This document shows positions 1 through 11,943 of a DNA stretch of 64,000 bases, one piece after another; the stretch's first letter is position 1, and each line of letters begins with the position of its first letter. The notes under the pieces are model-generated. The model worked only from the letters and a program-made list of their open reading frames with translations. It ran no database searches and had not been told where the DNA came from. The stretch comes from Sinohyriopsis cumingii (lineage: Eukaryota > Mollusca > Bivalvia > Unionida > Unionidae). The translations under genes and the position numbers were made by a program. The stretch spans positions 25,950,590 to 26,014,589 of the forward strand of contig CM068842.1 of the NCBI GenBank assembly GCA_028554795.2, given 5' to 3'.

Positions 1-506
1 ATAATATTTAGTTTTTTTTTCAGAGTACACAATGGTTTTGGATACAACTGGTCTTGTACCCTTGTTATAATTTAGCAATTTATTTTGCAACTCTCATAAA
101 TCATTTTCATCTGGAATTAACTTCTCTGGAACAAGGCGTGGGTTAGTCTTGAAGTGGTCATCTAAATGTGTACGTATAACCACAACCACTTTTAAAATCC
201 ACCCTGTGGCATTAACAATGGGGATGCTTAAAAACAATTTCCCAACATTTTAACTGGTATCTACTAACTGCACAAACAAAAATTCTTGATATCTAGATAC
301 ACAATGCATAACCAAGAATGGACTTTCACTTTTTGACCTTGACATTTCCTAGTCCCAATCATATTTTATCTTTCAATCATTTTTCATCATAATATTCATT
401 GCCCACTTTGGCTTTCTCATGTGAGATACTCAAGATGGCTCACATGGTGGCCATATTGCAAACACCAACCCAGATTTCACTCTCAGTCATAAACATATCA
501 TGTCAA
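1..506. other. No recognisable gene
   Basis: I see no supported coding sequence here. A short fragment near 429-463 (caagatggct, then tggtggccatattg) resembles the dispersed CAAGATGGC repeat described below. Confidence 0.4.
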
Positions 507-1012
507 AAGTCAAAGTTCTACACCCAATATCATGAACTATGCACTGCAACAAAGTTCTACACCCAATATCATGAACTATGCACTGCAATAGTCAAAGTTC
601 TACACCCAATATCATGAACTATGCACTGCAACAAAGTTCTACACCCAATATCATGAACTATGCACTGCAACAAAGTTCTACACCCAATATCATGAACTAT
701 GCACTGCAATAGTCAAAGTTCTACACCCAATATCATGAACTATGCACTGCAACAAAGTTCTACACCCAATATCATGAACTATTAACTGCAATAGTCAAAG
801 CTGTACACCAAAAATCAAAAACTATGCACTGCAAAAGTCAAAGTTGTACACCCAATATCATAAACTATGCACTGCAATAGAAAAGGTTCTACACCCAGTA
901 TCATAAACTATGCACTGCAATAGTCAAAGTTCTACACCCAATATCATAAACTATGCACTGCAATAGTCAAAGTTCTACACCCAATATCATAAACTATGCA
1001 CTGCAATAGTGC
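507..1012. repeat. Minisatellite, ~43/46-bp unit
   Basis: About twelve tandem copies contain agttctacacccaatatcat followed by gaactatgcactgcaa. Alternate units carry an extra tagt before the next copy, which gives two unit lengths. Later copies have ataaac instead of atgaac. Confidence 0.95.
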
Positions 1013-1997
1013 ATCATGTAAAGCTTACAATTTAATGAACATGCATTTCTCAACTTGAAAATGTATCATTCTTTACGTAGTAGTCGTGAAGGCACCACTT
1101 TCAACTTCAAGTGTGACATCATATGACAATACTGGTATTTGTTATCAGACATGTTTGAATCACTAAGACTTGAATAAAAATTTTCTTTGGGTGGTATAGA
1201 TGCTTCCTTCATATCTAATAATGTATTTATCTGGTTAAATATGTAAGTACATGTAATATATCTAGAATATTTGATTGTCTTAATAAAAATGTCATAATTT
1301 AAATTGTTTTGACGGTCACATGAATATGAAGTGATCTAAAAATCTAGTTGTTCTTTTACAGTGATTTCCTTACCATCCTTTGTGAACCCTATCTACTGCT
1401 TCTTTCTTGCATGCATTTGAAATGTATTTGTCATGTTTGTTGGATACATATCAGTTATTTCTTTTTTTACAAACATCTTGCTGAACAGATGACTGTCAAC
1501 ACCGGACAAATTTGAATCAATAGCTGGGTGTAGATTGGGCATCTGAAATTCAAATTACAGTCTCAATGGGCATAACCTCTGCACTTACCCTTTAACTGAT
1601 CATGGTAGCACACTTTGTCTTTAAGGCAATGCCTCATGCACCTCTGGTATTATATATTACTCTTACACAGGTATGACATATTTGTTTAGTAAAAACGTTT
1701 CTCATCTTGATCTAGTAATACGATATTCGCATTTCTCACTCTGATGAAGACTACGATTACATCCTAACCAAACAATTTTAAAACACCAGAATGCAATCTG
1801 TATCTCTGTAAACTATTGGTCTGTTGCAGTTGTGAACTGACTCGGCATGGATATGGAAACATGACATGATGTACTTGGCCACTGTAGCAGCAATATTGGC
1901 TGTCCAAGCCATGATGATAGACAAAGAATATTTTTAAACACACATCTATTTATCATCTTGTGATCCTAAAAAAAAAAATTTTCAAATGGCCACTGCA
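1013..1997. other. AT-rich non-coding sequence
   Basis: I saw no gene, repeat array or transposon end in this stretch. Confidence 0.4.
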
Positions 1998-2310
1998 GTG
2001 GACCACTCTGGTGGCCTAAGTGGTTAAAGCATCCATATTGGATGCAGGAGGTCGTGGGTTTGAACCCAGCCGAGTCATACAATAGACTTGTAAAAAATGG
2101 TACAAGCAGCTTCCTAGCTTGGTACTCAGTATTAAGAGGTTAGTGGTAGGCCTGGTGTCAGGATAATGTGACTGGGTAGGACATGATGCTACATGTCTGC
2201 AGCATGATGCCCTAGTGCTAGACATCACTATAAACCTCCACACTACAGACATTGTAGTGACATGAATGTTAAAGCTACACTAAAAATCAAAATCACACCC
2301 ACCCACCCAT
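1998..2310 (+). mobile_element. SINE family 1, copy a (tRNA-derived head)
   Basis: The head has an A-box-like tggcctaagtggttaaagc and a B-box-like gggtttgaaccc with tRNA spacing. It is followed by the body shared with the copies at 13.3, 15.4, 18.3, 26.6 and 62.6 kb (gactgggtaggacatgatgc, cactacagacattgtagtga). It is on the plus strand; the other copies are minus. This is a pol-III retroposon, not a functional tRNA gene. Confidence 0.85.
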
Positions 2311-2475
2311 CCACTCTGTAGTGGTCATATTTGATGTCCAAGCATGATGAAAGTTTCATGGCAATCGTCCAAGTAGTTTAGAAAGAGAAGCAATAACTAA
2401 CATATGCTAATGGAAAGACAACAAACAACAGGCCATATCATAAGCACTTCTGCTCTGTGACCAGTACATCTGTAA
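2311..2475. repeat. Fragment of dispersed CAAGATGGC-type repeat (3' part)
   Basis: This holds the shared 3' end of the dispersed family: gtggtcatatttgatgtcca, aagtttcatggcaatcgtcc, then caacaggccatatcataagc and a final tgaccagtacat. The same ending occurs near 8.8, 9.95 and 26.3 kb. Confidence 0.6.
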
Positions 2476-5190
2476 AAATGTTAATAAAATATTCTGTTTG
2501 GCAAAAGAAGGCTTAAATTCTTATGACTATTTATCATTCAAACTTACTGACATCAACCTGAGTTTTTTAAAATTTTGTTTACCATCAATTATTCTTAATA
2601 GATGGCAAACAAAAGAAAATTCATGACATGTTGCAGATGCAGGACTAAACCATGAACTTGTATAGTGTTAGGTGAGGTGGATGGAGCATAAAAGCTGATG
2701 GAGGGAAGCATATTTTATTTACACGAACAGTCAAGCAGTAACATTACAAAACAGACATCTCACAGCGATATATTGCTATTACTCAAACCAGGTTATTAAA
2801 AAAGTATAGATACACAGCTATACATCTAACAAATTATTTTACTTCTATTTTTAGCATGATGTAAATAATGCCTTTACTTACTTGAACACATATGCATATA
2901 TTTAAGAGACAAAATAATTCATAAACAGTAAATTATTATTGTAAATAATCTGGAGAGTAAACAAGCTGATTTTCTATTTTTCAAATCATCCAGTTCCCTG
3001 AGCATGTATATATATGGAGCTTTGTGTGTGTGTGTGTGTATGTGTGTGTGTGTGTGTGTGAAAACTGAAAATTGACAATGTATAATGATACCCCTAAATC
3101 CATCATAAACTCTTTTATTAAAATAAAATATTTTGTTGAAACCAACAAAGAACTGGAAAGGGAATGTAAAATATATGTAACTAATAAGTAACATACAAAT
3201 ATAACTAAAACACTATCAAGGTAGAATTAAAAACACAACTAAAATGGCACAGATGACTAAAAAGTAATATTTACTGTTATAACTGATTTTTGAGTAATAA
3301 GTAAATATCTGAGAGTTATTTCAACTCCGCAAGCAAAGCACAAATAAATAGAAAAACGATGACTTAATGGGACAAGCCCACCCAGAATGAATTAAGATAT
3401 ATGGATGGGGTAGGCATACCAATCAGCCTAGAGACAAGCATGATATTTAGTTTTGAAGCAGAACAGAATTAAAAAATTTGAGCTATGGCTTTAAGATTCT
3501 GAAGTCTGCCACTAACAAAGCCAAGACAAACATCGTCTGCATACTGGATGAAAGAAGCCCACCAAATTTTAGTCATATTTATTAAGTAAATTTCTGCACA
3601 ATTGTGCTAACCAGCCTCCCTGACAGGACAAAGATATTCTGTACATACAGACAGTACCAAATAAAACACTACCAGCAGTTAGGGGATTGATTAAAAATGT
3701 ACTTAGTAAATTGAAATCTGTATCTGATGCAAACCCCTTACTTTCAACCATTCTTTAATCATTACAAGAAAATGGAGAAAAAGTACAACGGCAGAGTTTG
3801 ATAAGAACATCACAACCAAATGCCATTAAGAAAATATGACAATAGAGTCAGATGGGGCAGAAATTCTCAGAAATCTGGAACATCATCCATTCATGGACAA
3901 CTGGCATAGCAGACGTTGTCTCCTGAACATAGCATTGTTTATTTTGCACAAACCCAGTCATGTACTATCAAAATGTTTCCATTTCAATATAAACATATTC
4001 AATAGGAACAAAACATGTTGACAAGAAGTGAGTGTAAAGAAATCTTGTCCGTTACAGGAACTATGCTGCTGCAAATATAAAACAAAACTAATTTTCCACC
4101 ATATTTCATATCAGAGCTGTCCCAGAATTAAAACAATAGAGGAGGGCTCAAGGAAGGCAGTTAAACTGAATATGGTTGGTGAGGGTAATCAAGACTGTTC
4201 CTAATGTTATACGAGGGCCAATACATTTTAAATCTGATGGACTGAGGTAAAATCTTAAAAGTACTTTCTGAACCCATCCTAATACCTCCCTAAATTAATT
4301 TCTTGAATAGTCCTTTTAAAAAATGCACTGCAACATTCACGCATAAGTAGTTTTCTCTTGGATAAAAAGTCTATGAAAATACAGTCATGGATAAAGAGGC
4401 GGTTTTTTAAGGAGTTCAGGTGACCTATCCTTCCCAATAAAAAAAAAATGCACTTTTAATTAAAAATGGAGAAAATGGCTCATTCTAAGCAAACAAAACT
4501 ACTCCCATGGCATCCCCCTTATCCCCCCTGCAGAAGAATCTTGGATATGCCCCTGAAATGACAACATTATAAAAGTAAAAACTCCACCGGTGTGATTTTT
4601 GTGGATTAACCAGCAAATGCCCTGATATGCTTTTCGATATGCTTTGTAAATGCCCTGCTATGCTTTGCAAATGCCCTGCTATGCTTTTCGATATGCTTTG
4701 CCCTGATATGCTTTTCGACCAATTATTAACACATATAGCAAAGCACTAGAGGAAATAACTACATATCTACATACATATATACTTCCCGTACCATGCAAGT
4801 TACTTAATCAATTAAAGGTGGACTGAACAAATGTAAACTACATCAATTTGCTAACAGAAGAAACAAATTCACCCCCACAGTTAAAATATTACATTTTTAA
4901 AAAATGATTTTTAAAGATTTTTCAACATAATACACTCCTGTCCCCAAATGTGATACCAAGTTTAAAGGTGAAATCTAAGAGTACTCTAAAGCTTGGAGCA
5001 TTTTTTAAATAAAATACATACAAAATTCAGCTGCAGAGAGAGTTTACAGTAAAGTATAAATGACAATGTTTGGATGTATTTAAAAAAACTGTTAAATGAT
5101 TGCTAAAAAGAAACATTTATTTAAATTCTCACATGAAAATTAAACATGAGACCCCTGAAGGAACTGGCACTCTAATGGCTGGAAAGAATT
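2476..5190. other. Non-coding stretch with small repeats
   Basis: I recognise no gene. It holds a (TG)n microsatellite at about 3023-3060, and at 4619-4720 a short imperfect repeat of tgctttgcaaatgccctgct and atgcttttcgatatgctttg. Confidence 0.5.
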
Positions 5191-5194
5191 TTCA

Positions 5195-5670
5195 GGAATC
5201 AAAAAAAAAATAATGTTTCTTCTATTTAACTGCTGAGTGCTGATACCATCTGGTGACCTTACTGGATGTAAGATTGGCACCATTTTCATTTAGGACTAGT
5301 TAGACATCAAAAGAAGTCATTTGGTGAAAACTCCATGTGGATATACAAGACCTTCCATTCAAAAGTAGGGGTGATATTAAGATTGTCAAGCAGGCCATGA
5401 TTAGGACCAATCAGGTAACACAGTGGGTCCTTCGGTGAAAAACCTGATGTCAATGTGACGTTCCATTCAGAAGAAGAACCAAGAACCAAGAACATGTTCA
5501 AGATGACCACCATGGTGGCCATAATTGATGTCAGACTGGCATAATTTTCATTTAGGTCCAATTAGACAACATATTCAGATTTTTGGTGAAAACTTTATAT
5601 CAATGTGAATTTCCATTTAGGGCAAACAAAATTTCATAAGATTTTAAAGATGGCTGAACTAAGGAATTCT
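5195..5670. repeat. Dispersed CAAGATGGC-type repeat, copy
   Basis: About three diverged ~150-bp internal units alternate agattggcaccattttcatt, aggactagttagacatcaaa, tttggtgaaaactccatgtg and ttcaagatgaccaccatggt. It belongs to the same family as 7.4-8.6, 9.5-10.0, 24.7-26.4 and 46.7-47.0 kb, in the same orientation. Confidence 0.7.
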
Positions 5671-7167
5671 GAGAATGGTTTAGTAAAATATTTAAACATT
5701 TCTTTATACTTATTTTTCTAACAATGAGTAAATATGTACATTTTAAACACTTGTATGTCTCAGGCAGAACATAACCTTTTGTAAGCTTCCCAGATGAACC
5801 TCCATTTGGTGACACTTCATTTTTAAAAAAGTCTTCTTTCAATTATGCACAAGCTTTTCTTCTTATGGAAATGTTTTCAGACAAATGACATCAGTAGATC
5901 TAACTTGAACCTTCATCCTGCCTGAACATCAATAGATCTAACTTGAACCTTCATCCTGCCTGATGACTGATCTGAACCACAAACAGATACATGTTCCTTG
6001 AACATAACTAAGCAGGTACCCTATTAAATCAGAACAGACCCTATTAACTTATTTAAACAAAATATCTTTGTAAGTCACCCTTTAAGGTTTTTGATAAAAT
6101 TACTGAATGGAATTTATTTCAACCTGTTTAGGTATTTATGACAATCAATCTAAGTTTTCCTACATTTATAAACTACCAAATTTTCCTACACTTATACACT
6201 ACCAAGCTTTTCCTACATTTATACACCACCAAAATTTCCTACATTTATACAATATCAAGTTTGTCTATACTTATACACAAAAAATAGTTTTCTTTAATTT
6301 ATACACTTCAAGTTTTCAGAGACTGAAACATGAACAAGTTTTTCTACATTTATACACGACTGTATTTTTGAAAGGACAATAAGATCAATCCAACATGAAG
6401 TATTAGTGGAAATGAACTATTATGCTATAATGAGAACTGAATAATAATAATTGGAAATTGCCAATTATACAAAAATTATTTTTGATGTTCATGTACCAGA
6501 GGAGTACGAGTCTGATTCCTATCATTAAATCAGCCCGATTAGTTACCATGGTGTGTTCTTGGGCCTTTAATTGATATAACCTTCAAAGCCTTGTTGTGCT
6601 GTAAAATACTGAGCCAAACCTGATGCTGATGAACCTCATATTTTCAAAGACATCAAAAAAAGGTCTTAAATTATCACAGATTTATAATATAATCTTAAAA
6701 TTAATTTAAAAATTACTCCCCAAAATATTTACAAATATTGGATTTTAATATTTCATCAAGCTTGGGCTATTAACTACTGATATCATTCTCTAATTAAATA
6801 AATAACTACTGGAATTTAGAAAGTGTACTCTGTAACTGCATTTTAATGAAAGTTTTCCTTATCTTTTCACAAGGAATTTGTAGTGTATTGTAGGTACATT
6901 TCCTCAAATAATATCCATTGTATACAATGTACGTCTTTTGAACAAATTACCACAGAACACAGCATTACTTATTTGAACAAATTACCACAGAACACAGCAT
7001 TACTTATTTGAACAAATTACCACAGAACACAGCATTACTTAAGGGATAAAAACATAAATTACACCATGCTGCTGTATTTGAGAAAGATAAAAGCTTAGAT
7101 TTACTCTACATTCCAAATCATTCACACACAATTAAATATATATCTGTAGTCTACAATTTCCCCACCA
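5671..7167. other. Region downstream of the TTD14 stop with small tandem repeats
   Basis: It holds a duplication of agatctaacttgaaccttca (5897-5961), a loose ~27-bp repeat of ttttcctacatttatacacc (about 6145-6360), and three 36-bp copies containing gaacaaattaccacagaaca (6938-7042). It probably includes the 3'UTR of the TTD14-like gene, but I could not fix a poly(A) site. Confidence 0.5.
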
Positions 7168-7354
7168 TCAATCAACTAATTCACCGGATGAGATGATGTT
7201 GCTGAGACTGGACTTGTAGTCATCTTTCAGAGACAAGTTGAACATGGAGTATTGTGGATCATCTGTCACCTCCTTCTCAATCTTGAGGAAGTCTGGAAGG
7301 TTGAGATCATTGGTCTTGGTTGTGTAAGTTTCCAATAAAATCAGACCTTTGCAT
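7168..7354 (-). CDS. Ttd14: TTD14-like terminal coding exon
   Basis: The acceptor is tcttttacag. One base completes the Lys codon, then 61 codons and a TGA stop. It encodes [40 protein letters not shown] and [20 protein letters not shown], then D and stop. The motifs [12 protein letters not shown] and [14 protein letters not shown] are the conserved C-terminus of the family. The tail after LKDD looks lineage-specific. Confidence 0.9.
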
Positions 7355-10300
7355 CTGTAAAAGAAATGCTTCATCTAAAAACAATGATCTTTATTATCAC
7401 TAAATAAAATTTCGATCATGAAACTTCAAGAATTTCCAGATATATTAGGTTAGACCATTTCTTCTTTGAACTGTTGAGTGTTGAAACCATCTCTGATATA
7501 TATATATTCTGTCGCAACAAGATTTTCAAATTAGCCACTATGGCAGCCATACTGAACGTAAGATTGGCATCATTTTCATTCATAACAAATTTAAATGAGA
7601 AGACCTTCACTGAGAACCCCATGCTGATGTGACTATTCTGGAGAATTAGTGGTGACAAGATTTTCATTTTGCTGGCAGCAACATTTGAAGTCAGGCCAGC
7701 CATTTTCATTCGGGACCAACTAGACGTCATAAGAAATCTCTTGTTAAAAAATGATGATCTCACTTTCCATTTAGAAGGAGTAGTGACATGATTTTCAAGA
7801 TGGAATCTGTAGTGGCCATATTAGATAGCAGACTGACACAATGTTTATTTAAGACCAACCAAACAACATAAGAAGTCTTCCAGTGAAAGCCCATACTGAT
7901 ATGAAAATTCCAGTGAAAGCCAATAATGATATGAAAATTCCAGTGAAATCCCATGCTGGTATGAAAATTCCAGTGAAATCCCATACTGATATGAAATTTC
8001 CAGTGAAAGCCAATGCTGATATGAAAATTCCAGTGAAATCCCATACTGATATGAAATTTCCAGTGAAAGCCCATGCTGGTATGAATTTTCAGTGAAAGCC
8101 CATGCTGGTTTGAATATCCAGTGAAAGCCCATACTGATATGAAATTTCCAGTGAAAGCCCATACTGATATGAAATTTCCAGTGAAAGCCAATGCTGGTAT
8201 GAATTTCCATTGAAAACCCATGCTGGTATGAATTTTCTGTGAAAGGCCATGCTGGTATGAATTTCCAGTGAAAGCCAATGCTGATATGAATTTCCAGCGA
8301 AAGCCCATGCTGGTATGAATTTCCATGAAAGATCAATAGCAATGACCAGATGGCTGATGTGATGGTCATATTAAATGTCCAATTGCCATCATTTTCATTT
8401 ACAACCAACTAAACATCATAAGAAGCCTTTAAGTCTCAATACTGATATGACTATCCATTTAGTGGTGATAACAAGATTTTCAAAATTGCTGCTGTGGTTG
8501 CCATATTAGATTTCTGTGCAGCACCATTTTCTTTAAAAGAAAATTTACCTTGGGGTGAATGTGTGTAAAGTTGTATGTCAAAGTAGTTTAGTAGGAAAGC
8601 AATATCAAACTTGTGCTTAACAACAGATGTTGTTGTTGTTATAAGGTTTAACACCAATTTTCAGCACGAGATAGGCTATACATGGTGGCCAGTATTAATG
8701 GTGGAGGAAGAACCCGGGCAAACCCCCGAAAGAACCACCGACCCACGAGAAGCTAAACAACAGATGTCAGATGAGGAAGAACAAACAGTCCATCCCATAA
8801 GCTCTTCTGGTGTATGACCAATAGAATAACCACACAAAAATCAAGGGCCATCAAACTAATCTTGTGACAGACTGCATATCTGGACATAGGCTTCAACATG
8901 CTTCTGACTCATTTCAGAAAGTTAACACAGTTTTCAATGGACTTTTACCCTCAAACAGACATTTTTACAGAGGCTTCAATGGACTTTTACCCTCAAACAG
9001 ACATTTTTACAGAGGCTTCATTGGACTTTACCCTCAAACAGATATTTTTACAGAGGCTTCAATGGACTTTTACCCTCAAACAGTTAAATTTACATCCTCT
9101 TAACTAGTAGTTTACATGTAAACAGGAATACCCTTGCCAACAGGATCAATTATATAGTAGCAGACAAAACAGAATTAGCATGGAGGATTGATGTTGGGCA
9201 ATAAAATTTAAGAGCCTTGCATAAATATCTGCCATAACATCAATGCTAGGCTGGTTGAACAGGATATAAACCTGTTACCCTGGGTTGTGAATATAAGCTA
9301 AGCCAACATGAGGAGTAAGGAAACATTTTTGCAACATATTTGTCACTGAGATCCATAAAAATAAAAGAGCAACCATAGGGTACAAACAAAGTTTGATTAT
9401 ATGCAATAGGGTTCAATACATTGTGAGAGCTGAAAATATAAGAGTTACTCGAGTATGAAAATTAAGTCAGAAAATACTAATAAGATGTTCAGTAGAAGTG
9501 ATAACAAGATATTCAAGATGGCTGACGTGGTGGCCATATTGGAAGCCAGCTGGGCACCATTTAAATCTAGAAGAAATGGAACTCGGTGCCTTTCCCAAGG
9601 GGACACAAATAAGGCAGCCAGCCCATACTGGCCTGGATGGGTATTGAATCCATGACCCATGGATAATAGGTCCAACTGTGCTATTGTGCCTCCCTTTCAC
9701 TTACAACCAACTATACATGAAGTCTTTAAGTGAAAACCCCATGATGGAGTAGTGACAAGATTTTCAAAATGGATACTGAGGTGAAAATATCAGCTGTTTT
9801 GAGCAGCACAATTTTCATTTGGGACCAACTAAACCTTGGAATGAATATGACAAGTTTTAAGGCAATCTTCCAAGTAGTTTAAAAGTGATAACAAACTTAT
9901 ACTAATGGATAGACAACAAACAATTGGCCAACCCATAAGCTCTTATCTATTACCAGTATAGCTAAAAATAAGGTATAGCAAGCTAAATAAAATAATATTA
10001 CTTCTCTTGGCAGGGTTCCAGGTAGGTGTCCATCTGGAAGTATTGGTTATTCCACAGGAAACAGCGTCGCTGTTTGTTTATTGCCAAATGTCGATCATCC
10101 CTCTGGGCCAACAATATCTGAGAAGGATATAACAAAACAATATCTGAGAAGGACATAACAAAACAATATCTGAGAAGGACATAGCAAAACAATATCTGAG
10201 AAGGACATAACAAAACAATATCTGAGAAGGACATAACAAAACAATATCTGAGAAGGACATAGCAAATATATACAGGATCCTTTTTGAAGTTAATTGTAAC

Positions 10301-11905
10301 ACTATTACAAGCTTCAAAAAAAAAAAGCATTTTCTGATTGCAAGAATTGGTGTCTGAATGATATTTAGTGGCAATAAAATACATTTTTTCTTAATTAATA
10401 AAACAATTCAGGTTTAATTACCTTTTCTTTATTGCTTCTTAATAATCTGTGATATTAATCTGATACATGAATATATCATATACATATTATGTTTACAGAC
10501 CAATCATTTTGAAAGAAACTGATTAACTGTACAACAAGAAACCTAGACAAAGAATTGCAATATTCAAACTTTTTTAACATACTGGTAAAACAAGTTCAGT
10601 TCAAATTCTGACAAGAGGCTCAAGTGGGTATGCTATCACTCACCTCACATAACTTGACAGTTGACTATTTCATTAAGTAGGCCTATGAAGTATTTAAAGA
10701 AAGTAATCTATGCTTACAATCTCCCAAACCTTACACAATGTGGATTAAATTATTTTATTATAGTTTGATAAAAACTCTTTCAGAAGATAAAGGCATAAAC
10801 AATATTCACAATATCTTGCCCAAAAAGTGAAGTTATCAAATATTTTTAAAAGTTAACTTTATTGACAAAGCTGTAATATGTGGTTTAGAGTCACATGACT
10901 TTGGACATGGAAGGGGCATGTTTTTTTTATTCTTGTAATTAATTGTGTAAGTGTTTCAAATGAAAATAATTATTAATATAAATTCCAAACAATGTCTGAG
11001 CAATGAATATATCAAATGCCATGAATATTGCACAATATATGTAATAACATAAATGACTAAAATTTATAGCACTTTCACATCAAAATACCAGCAGATGTCA
11101 GACTCTATTTAAACAAAACATCAAGCTTGCTTTTAAATATTCAAATGTAGAAGGTTTTAAAAACAATTCTCTGCAAAAAAAAAATTTAAAATCAGGATTT
11201 TTACACAAAATATGTTCTTAGAGCAAAATCAATATTAGGCCCCTATTACAATTATTTGCAAACACACATCCATAACATTAAAAACAACAACCTAGTCCTT
11301 AATTACAGCATTACACCTGGTTTATGCTAGCCTTCAACTGTTCATTATCTCAATAATCAATTATAAAAAATTTCTTAAATTAAAAATGACAAATTATTTT
11401 GTTTTCAATATTTTTCATGGGATACCAATTTCAAGGACTAAGTTGTTGGCTGAACCACAAATTAAAAGACCTAACAAAAAATTTGCCAAAATTAGCCACG
11501 TTTGATGAGGCTCTCCCCGTTCCCAAATTAGTTACTTAACTCATTCAGCCCCAACACCACCTGTAGGCGTGATGAGGCTGTACCCAACTTCCGAGCTCTG
11601 CAGCATCAAGGTCATTTAAGATACAAAAAAGCAGACAGATATATCTCTTCAATGATACCAAATAATCTGATGTTCTAGTTGCAACACAAAATACAGCGGG
11701 AAAAACCTATTTTTTTTAACCTTTTTTTTCCACCCAAAATTTGCTCATGGTCAGAATCTGATTTTGTATCTGGATTTAGACCTTTTGGCCTCAGATCTAA
11801 GGCAGACTGGTCTGAACTGCACATAGACAGGTGAACCTTTGCAAAAACTAGAATAATGTGGGCATTTGGAATAAAGAGTGGTCTCCATACAAAAATGATC
11901 CATTA

Positions 11906-11943
<38 letters not shown>

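Noticed and set aside
1998-2090. tRNA gene
   Set aside because: The A- and B-box-like sequences are present, but the same head with a conserved body recurs across the window and the arms do not fold cleanly. It is a SINE.
7760-8408. Two 187-188-residue minus-strand frames
   Set aside because: They come from the 30-bp array inside a dispersed repeat.
5500-9540. ccatattgg sequences as SRF (CArG) sites
   Set aside because: They have only five A/T bases between CC and GG, whereas a CArG box needs six. The spacing is wrong.
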